Shown here piece after piece: positions 7,901 through 11,975 of a stretch of DNA of 11,975 nt. The stretch's first letter is position 1, and each line of letters starts with the position of its first letter. The stretch is from assembly GCA_003024985.2 (NCBI GenBank), contig PXIH01S0000559.1; one strand, written 5' to 3'. The notes below the pieces were generated by a model that was not told the DNA's origin, searched no databases, and saw only the letters and a list, made by a program, of their open reading frames with translations. Source of the DNA: Euperipatoides rowelli. Lineage: Eukaryota; Onychophora; Udeonychophora; Euonychophora; Peripatopsidae. The position numbers and the translations under genes were made by a program.

Positions 7901-8440
7901 AGAAAATATCATGTCAGTTATAGAGTTAATCACATCATAATATTTATTACGGAAGCACAACATATGCAATGGAACATTAGGATTAAATTAATTAACAATT
8001 TATTTATGAATATTTAATTTATTTAACAAATAATATCAATTTACGGTAATGAGAGTTTACCTTTCATTTAACTCATCTAATGCCACCATCTTTGTCATTT
8101 ATGTGAGCCATTATCATAAAGCATCAGCCTGTGTTCTTATCTCTTTAAGATAGTTTTTCTCCTACAGAGAATATATTTATCGCAAAGATAAAAGAGGAGA
8201 TTTGCAATAAATCAATCCATTAATAAATTGACCATTACAGAAGCCACAGTAATCTCCATGCTTTCCACTACGTTTTTTCCCCAAACATTTCTCAAAATAG
8301 GAATTGAAAATTTCTGCTTTTCAGTAGGGAGGACTCAATCTCCGGCACAGTAAAGCAGATGCAAGAACACATAAATCATGTTGAGGTGCCATGTTAGAGA
8401 AGGGAGACCCAGGTTATATGTAATGCCTTTATTGTAAAAG
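7901..8440. other. Non-coding stretch, nothing recognised
   Basis: A+T-rich sequence with no open frame of note, no RNA gene and no internal repeat that I can support. Confidence 0.45.
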
Positions 8441-8460
8441 CCCCCCCCCCCCACACACAC
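8441..8460 (+). repeat. C12 run followed by (AC)n
   Basis: Twelve C bases (8441-8452) pass directly into ACACACAC. Confidence 0.9.
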
Positions 8461-8519
8461 ATACCAATACAAAATGCATACATAATTTTGGCATTAATTT
8501 GAGCTTGTGAACTAAAACA

Positions 8520-8604
8520 GCAGCTTCATTCATTGATTACAATCAAACAGTTGATCAAGCTGTTATTATACCACTATAATAATGTAATCAACAAATGAAG
8601 CTGC
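8520..8604. other. 85-nt hairpin with 22-bp arms
   Basis: GCAGCTTCATTCATTGATTACA (8520-8541, given here as 22 bases split at ATT/CAT) pairs with 8583-8604, with 20 of 22 positions complementary and the two mismatches adjacent near the middle. The 41-nt interior has structure of its own: a near-palindrome at 8546-8564 (AACAGTTGATCAAGCTGTT) and a perfect 8-bp stem TTATTATA/TATAATAA around CCAC at 8563-8582. The size and arm length are within the range of animal precursor microRNAs, but the short remnant of a palindromic transposon is equally possible. Either strand could form it. Confidence 0.6.
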
Positions 8605-8842
8605 AAAACCAATCTAAAACACATATTTAATACATAAATAGAAAGACATTATATTATATAATACATCAAGTTTCATACTAATAACTTTAAAATAATAGCN
8701 ACAACTAACTCTATCACAAAATCAACTTTTCAACAAACTTATTTCAAATTAAAACAAAACTATGATATAAAAGGCAGCAGCTCCATAAAAACATGACTTT
8801 ACTAGCTGAAGCCAAGATGGCCGACCCGTCCAAGTATCGGAC
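8605..8842. other. Non-coding A+T-rich stretch
   Basis: No feature recognised except the ambiguous base at 8700. A segment richer in G+C (8800-8840) precedes the AT microsatellite. Confidence 0.4.
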
Positions 8843-8859
8843 ATATATATAAATATATA

Positions 8860-8899
<40 letters not shown>
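8843..8899 (+). repeat. (AT)n microsatellite
   Basis: Mostly AT repeats, pure from about 8863 to 8899, with interruptions AAATA and GC earlier. It is followed by TATACCGTATATACATACAGTATAT. Minus-strand open frames here translate to Ile-Tyr repeats and are artefacts of the repeat. Confidence 0.95.
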
Positions 8900-8901
<2 letters not shown>

Positions 8902-9170
8902 GTATATACATACAGTATATATCCAGTATATACAGAGAGATAGAGAAGACTGAGTATTCAATACAGTACATCTGCACATAATTAGCATATACACTGGATA
9001 TTTTATCCTATAAATACATAAAAGAGCACCCGCAAAGAAGGTGGGGGACAGTTACCTGCCTGGATAATTTATGAGAACCAAAAATATAGGTATTTAATAT
9101 AAAGTTTTCAATCTTTAATAATATTATAAGTGTGAAGTATCGATTAATGGCTATCAAAACATAACAAAAA

Positions 9171-9235
9171 AAAAAAAGCTTATCAAAATAGTTATAATCA
9201 AAATTTTTCACCCATTCCACCAACCCCCCCCCCCC
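9171..9235 (-). repeat. Possible diverged repeat end: C12 run and TTTTGATAAGC word
   Basis: Read on the minus strand, this has a G12 run (9224-9235 as C) and then ATTTTGATAAGCTTTTTTT (9189-9171). That 19-base word is identical to the start of the minisatellite at 10303-10321. Just outside, the minus strand reads AAGGGCGTCCGAATAAAAA (about 9259-9241), a style of sequence I associate with DNA transposon tips, but I cannot name it. Confidence 0.35.
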
Positions 9236-9239
9236 TAAT

Positions 9240-10230
9240 TTTTTTATTCGGACGCCCTTGAATACATATACTATAATAGTGTATATGGAAAATAGTATAC
9301 AGTAATAAATTAACAAACATAAAAATTTAATTTTTGTTCAAATTAATTTTTTATATAGACATTTTAGAACAAACAGACATTATAAGAATAGTTTAGATCT
9401 TTATAATGTCACAAAGGTGACACAAGAGAAGAGATTTTTGTGGTGTTAAAATTGATGTCTTTTTTCCCACCCCTCTTTTTTCGATATTGTGCAAGTTTTG
9501 CAAGTTTCGCCTCATTTAGTTTTGTTTAGCGGTTCCTTTCCATTAATACAGCTCGCCTGGGTACATCTCTCTAACTCTCAGTCTAAACTTTGTTGTTTCT
9601 CGTTGCTGCGTCTTCTCCACCCACTTTTTAATCTGGTAAATGAACTAGTGTACCCACTCTTGAGGCACCTTGCAATCAGGGGGACCACCAACTATTTTAA
9701 GAAGTGTGAGGTGAATTTATAATCACTTTTAGAAGGGGAAAAAAATAAAAAAAAAAACCTGAAGAGATAATACAGGGTTGACATTTTGAGAAATGTTAAT
9801 TCCTTTTTTTATTTTTTATAAACATTGATTATATTCTTGTTATCTGGATTGAAATCATTAAACTGACATATTTATTGTATTTATAAAAATATAGCATAAA
9901 TTTAAAAATCAAAAAAATAATTGACTTAATCTTTTAAATAGAGACATCAAAACTGAAATCTTAAACTGTTGATTTATAGCTGTCAAAGGTTTGATTATGA
10001 AATAATACAATTTATTTCCAGGAACTTAAACCTTTCATTTGGAAGTTAATTTACAACAAATTGTTCAACAAAATTCAAAATTTAAACCATAGATTGACCT
10101 ATAAATTATTGCAATTCATATCAAGAGGAAAAATTTATAAATTTAAATATAATGCAGACTTCAAATAGGCTGTACAAAAATAGCTATACCTCAAAAAGAA
10201 TAGATACTGTATAATGGGCCAATCAATATA
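9240..10230. other. Non-coding stretch, no gene recognised
   Basis: About 1 kb without a supportable gene. A small stem CATATAC/GTATATG lies at 9265-9287. The part 9485-9720 is less A+T-rich and has an open frame (9489-9722), but the translation shows no known domain or repeat, so it is not called. The remainder is A+T-rich. Confidence 0.4.
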
Positions 10231-10302
10231 AACAAAATATAGGGCCGCATTTAGACTTGGTGAGGCCCTGGCTATATCAAGTTTAGAGGCCCCATGTAAA
10301 AA

Positions 10303-10510
10303 ATTTTGATAAGCTTTTTTTAGTTCACTGGACGTTTTGTTGCCTTTCTGTCTGATTTGATAAGCTTTTTTTAGTTGACCAGACATTTTGTTGACTGATT
10401 TGATAAGCTTTTTTTAGTTGGCCGGACATTTTGTTGACTTTCTGTCTGATTTGATAAGCTTTTTTTAGTTGACTGGATGTTTTGTTGACTTTGTATTATT
10501 TGATAAGNTT
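10303..10510 (+). repeat. Minisatellite, about 50 bp per unit
   Basis: The word TGATAAGC begins at 10307, 10358, 10401 and 10452, with a degenerate start at 10501, giving steps of 51, 43, 51 and 49 bp. Each unit reads TTTGATAAGCTTTTTTTAGTT, then a GACyGGACrTTTTGTTGAC-like segment, then TTTCTGTCTGAT. The 43-bp unit lacks the TTTCTGTC part. The last unit contains the ambiguous base at 10508. The upstream neighbour (about 10239-10296) has GGGCCGCATTTAG, GAGGCCCTGG and GAGGCCCC, which may be a transposon end from which the array arose. Confidence 0.85.
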
Positions 10511-10614
10511 TGGTTTTGATTTTTGAAATTGCATTAAATTCTGATTTTAAAAATGTATAAGTTTATTCTTAAATGTTTTATAATATTTGTATCACGCTAC
10601 CTGAAAGTCAAAAT

Positions 10615-10850
10615 TATTACATCAGCGGGCGCGTGTCGTAAAATTTATGTCTGGACATCTTTTTACATATAATTCTAAAAAATAACTAAAAAATGAGCTA
10701 TGTGCATGGTAAAAACCTACTAATATTGTAGTGGGGAGTTAGTTTTAGGAATAGAAGGCAGAGATAAACCCACAAGACAATACATATACACATTTTAGAA
10801 AAAATTGAATTTGTCGTAAAATTTACGACAGCACACTCGCTCGAAGGTTA
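10615..10850. mobile_element. Possible short element with inverted GTCGTAAA ends
   Basis: CAGCGGGCGCGTGTCGTAAA (10623-10642) and the reverse complement of 10813-10847 share the pattern AGCGrGyGyG(C)TGTCGTAAA, differing almost only by C/T and G/A changes, as expected from decay of methylated CpG. The right end also contains a perfect 8-bp palindrome around one base, GTCGTAAA-A-TTTACGAC (10813-10829). Spacing is about 230 bp and there is no ORF. I could not see a target duplication. Confidence 0.45.
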
Positions 10851-10859
10851 AAGTGAGCT

Positions 10860-11069
10860 AATAATATTGAAAATCCATTACCGATAACTATTTTTTAAAA
10901 AAAAAAGTAGGAGGGACCTGAAGCAAAATTCATATCATTAGGGCTTTTATGAAACATTCGGGAGAATTAACATAATTTGATATGAATTCGCCAGGACCAG
11001 GTTGATCATTAGGGTGAAATAAGGCGAGAGTATAGTAAGCGCTAAATTAATTTAGATTTCAGTCACGTG
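10860..11069. other. Non-coding stretch with a small inverted repeat
   Basis: AATTCATATCA (about 10928) and TGATATGAATT (about 10978) form an 11-bp inverted pair, and TCATTAGGG occurs at both about 10935 and 11006. Otherwise nothing is recognised. Confidence 0.4.
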
Positions 11070-11290
11070 ATCCAAATGGATAGCAGCCTTCATTTTTCTA
11101 CTTCTTAACCTTACCGTAACCCTAAACCCTTACTTCAACTACGTATTAAATTCACTATGCCCTAACTCTATGATGTTGAAGGGGAGAAATAATCCTTTTT
11201 GATGGATTTTGATAATTTTCACATGACAGCCGTCAACCCTTTCTGGAATGACGAAAAAAGATGTGAAGATGTTAAAAATGCGGTAAAATT
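11070..11290 (-). repeat. Dispersed repeat copy B (inverted relative to 4110-4340)
   Basis: The reverse complement aligns block by block with copy A: AAATGGATAGCAGC (11074-11087) to GCTGCTATCCATTT, TTAACCTTACCG to the GGTAAGGTTAA block, ACTACGTATT to AATACGTAGT, AGAAATAATCCTTTTT to AAAAAGGATTATTTCT, and GCGGTAAAAT (11280-11289) to the ATTACGGCG edge. This copy lacks the C14 run of copy A and keeps a longer middle (CTATGCCCTAACTCTATGATG region). Confidence 0.7.
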
Positions 11291-11379
11291 GTCGATTATA
11301 ATATGCAGTTACTAATGTCTCGTGAAATAAGTCTACCTATTAATTTTAAACATTATAACAAAGTATTCTACCTTCAGGC

Positions 11380-11790
11380 ATTTACAGTATGTTCCTTTAG
11401 CTTACTGGAGTTGGAGAACAGCATATACCCATTCTCTTACCGAGATTTTGACCGTCCCTGTTCCCATGTTGACCACGAGCTCCAGTTAGTTGGGACTTTT
11501 TAGTTGCTATTTTTATTCATCTTTGGTTTTACAGTATGCAACCAGCAGTTTGGAGCCAGTTTCAGCCTTATCATGTTCATCCATCTTTAGTTGTTCGCTT
11601 GAACTTTTTATTGTTATCTGTTATCCTCAACCGTCCAGGCTACTATTTACCAGTACCTGTAACACATTTCCAGTAATAGTAGTTCCAGCTCCGTCGTGCC
11701 TTTATCATGCAGCCCTCTTTGTTGATCATCAATTTGGACCTAATATGCTAAGGACTACAAGTCTCAGACAGCTAGGCTATCCAAAACAGT
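11380..11790 (+). repeat. Less A+T-rich segment with weak internal duplication
   Basis: CCAGTTTCAGCCTTATCATG near 11557-11575 and CCAGCTCCGTCGTGCCTTTATCATG near 11686-11709 look like diverged copies about 134 bp apart, each preceded by a GACTTTTTA/GAACTTTTTA-type block. An open frame (11490-11792) spans them but shows no recognisable domain. A good-looking splice acceptor context (T-rich then TTTTACAG, ending near 11533) is present; on its own this is weak evidence for an exon. Confidence 0.3.
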
Positions 11791-11818
11791 AGTGGATACA
11801 AAAAAATTAGACTTTTTT

Positions 11819-11975
11819 TGACAAATCCACCAAAGTTGTTAATTCTAGATGGTAAACCCATCAAATTCCTTAATGTTTTTTTTAGGTAATCCTATCAAAG
11901 TTGTTAATTTTTAGATAGGAAACCAAGCTGTTTTTTTTTTTTTTGTTATAGATAGTAAAACTATCTAAACTTTAT
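11819..11975 (+). repeat. Minisatellite, about 33 bp per unit, running off the window end
   Basis: The core TAAACCCATCAAA recurs in diverged form at about 11821 (ACAAATCCACCAAAG), 11852 (GTAAACCCATCAAAT), 11886 (TAATCCTATCAAAG), 11919 (GAAACCAAGC) and 11955 (GTAAAACTATCTAAAC), with steps of roughly 31-36 bp. Units are joined by T-rich spacers (GTTGTTAATTyTAGAT or a long T run). Several units can form short stems: GATGG/CCATC, CCTATC/GATAGG and AGATAGT-AAA-ACTATCT. The array is cut by the end of the window. Confidence 0.65.

Noticed and set aside
8744-8994. Two overlapping minus-strand open frames of 77-81 codons
   Set aside because: They run through the (AT)n microsatellite and translate to Ile-Tyr repeats.
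9008-9316. Minus-strand open frame of 102 codons
   Set aside because: The translation is hydrophobic, A+T-driven and includes a Gly run from the C12 homopolymer; no domain is recognisable.
9489-9722. Plus-strand open frame of 77 codons
   Set aside because: Length is within chance for this composition and no family pattern is visible.
10135-10386. Minus-strand open frame with a repeated LKKAYQ motif
   Set aside because: The repeat comes from translating the minisatellite at 10303-10510.
11098-11135. CCCTAA-like words resembling telomere repeat
   Set aside because: They are not in tandem and belong to the dispersed repeat found also at 4110-4340.
1-11975. tRNA genes or tRNA-derived SINEs
   Set aside because: No GGTTCGANNCC-type B box with a matching A box was found on either strand by eye.

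Overview
This window looks like a gene-poor, repeat-dominated stretch of an animal nuclear genome, most likely from a marine invertebrate. The evidence is a strongly A+T-rich base composition, many homopolymer A/T runs, isolated C/G runs of 12-14 bases, (AT)n, (GT)n and (GA)n microsatellites, and decayed non-LTR (LINE) reverse transcriptase fragments of a type familiar from cnidarian, mollusc and echinoderm genomes. Single ambiguous bases at 8700 and 10508 fit a draft assembly. I see no bacterial operon structure, no tRNA or rRNA, no CRISPR array and no intact protein-coding gene. The species is a guess; the broad class is not.

Layout. 20-1143 (+) is a broken LINE reverse transcriptase covering the palm and the start of the region beyond it, with recognisable motifs in all three forward frames. 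Directly after it, 1149-1748 is a foldback/MITE-like element of about 600 bp with inverted ends of about 100 bp bounded by TTAA. 1749-2480 is A+T-rich with no recognised feature except a 19-bp palindrome. 2535-2931 (-) is a second LINE fragment related to the region just after the palm. 3020-3302 is a second MITE-like element with its own inverted ends. A G-rich degenerate repeat occurs twice (2485-2600 and 3485-3600). 4110-4340 is one copy of a dispersed repeat whose inverted partner lies 7 kb away at 11070-11290. 4345-5480 holds only simple repeats. 5567-5903 holds three units of a 116-bp tandem repeat. 6170-6720 (-) is a third LINE fragment, the C-terminal zf-RVT region. 6720-7790 has no recognised gene. 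7795-7900 looks like a single hAT-type transposon end. 8520-8604 is a compact hairpin with 22-bp arms. 8843-8899 is an (AT)n tract. 10303-10510 is a minisatellite of about 50 bp per unit. 10615-10850 has paired inverted repeats around GTCGTAAA. The window ends in a minisatellite of about 33 bp per unit (11819-11975).

How the parts relate. Nothing here reads as genes working together. The window is a layered record of transposon insertions: LINE fragments on both strands, several nonautonomous DNA elements, and tandem arrays. It could be intergenic or a large intron; the sequence alone does not decide. The signals most worth following are the foldback element, the 85-nt hairpin, the inverted dispersed repeat pair, the excess of the word TACNGTA, and the terminal minisatellite whose units can form small stems. 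I found no convincing undescribed multi-gene system.
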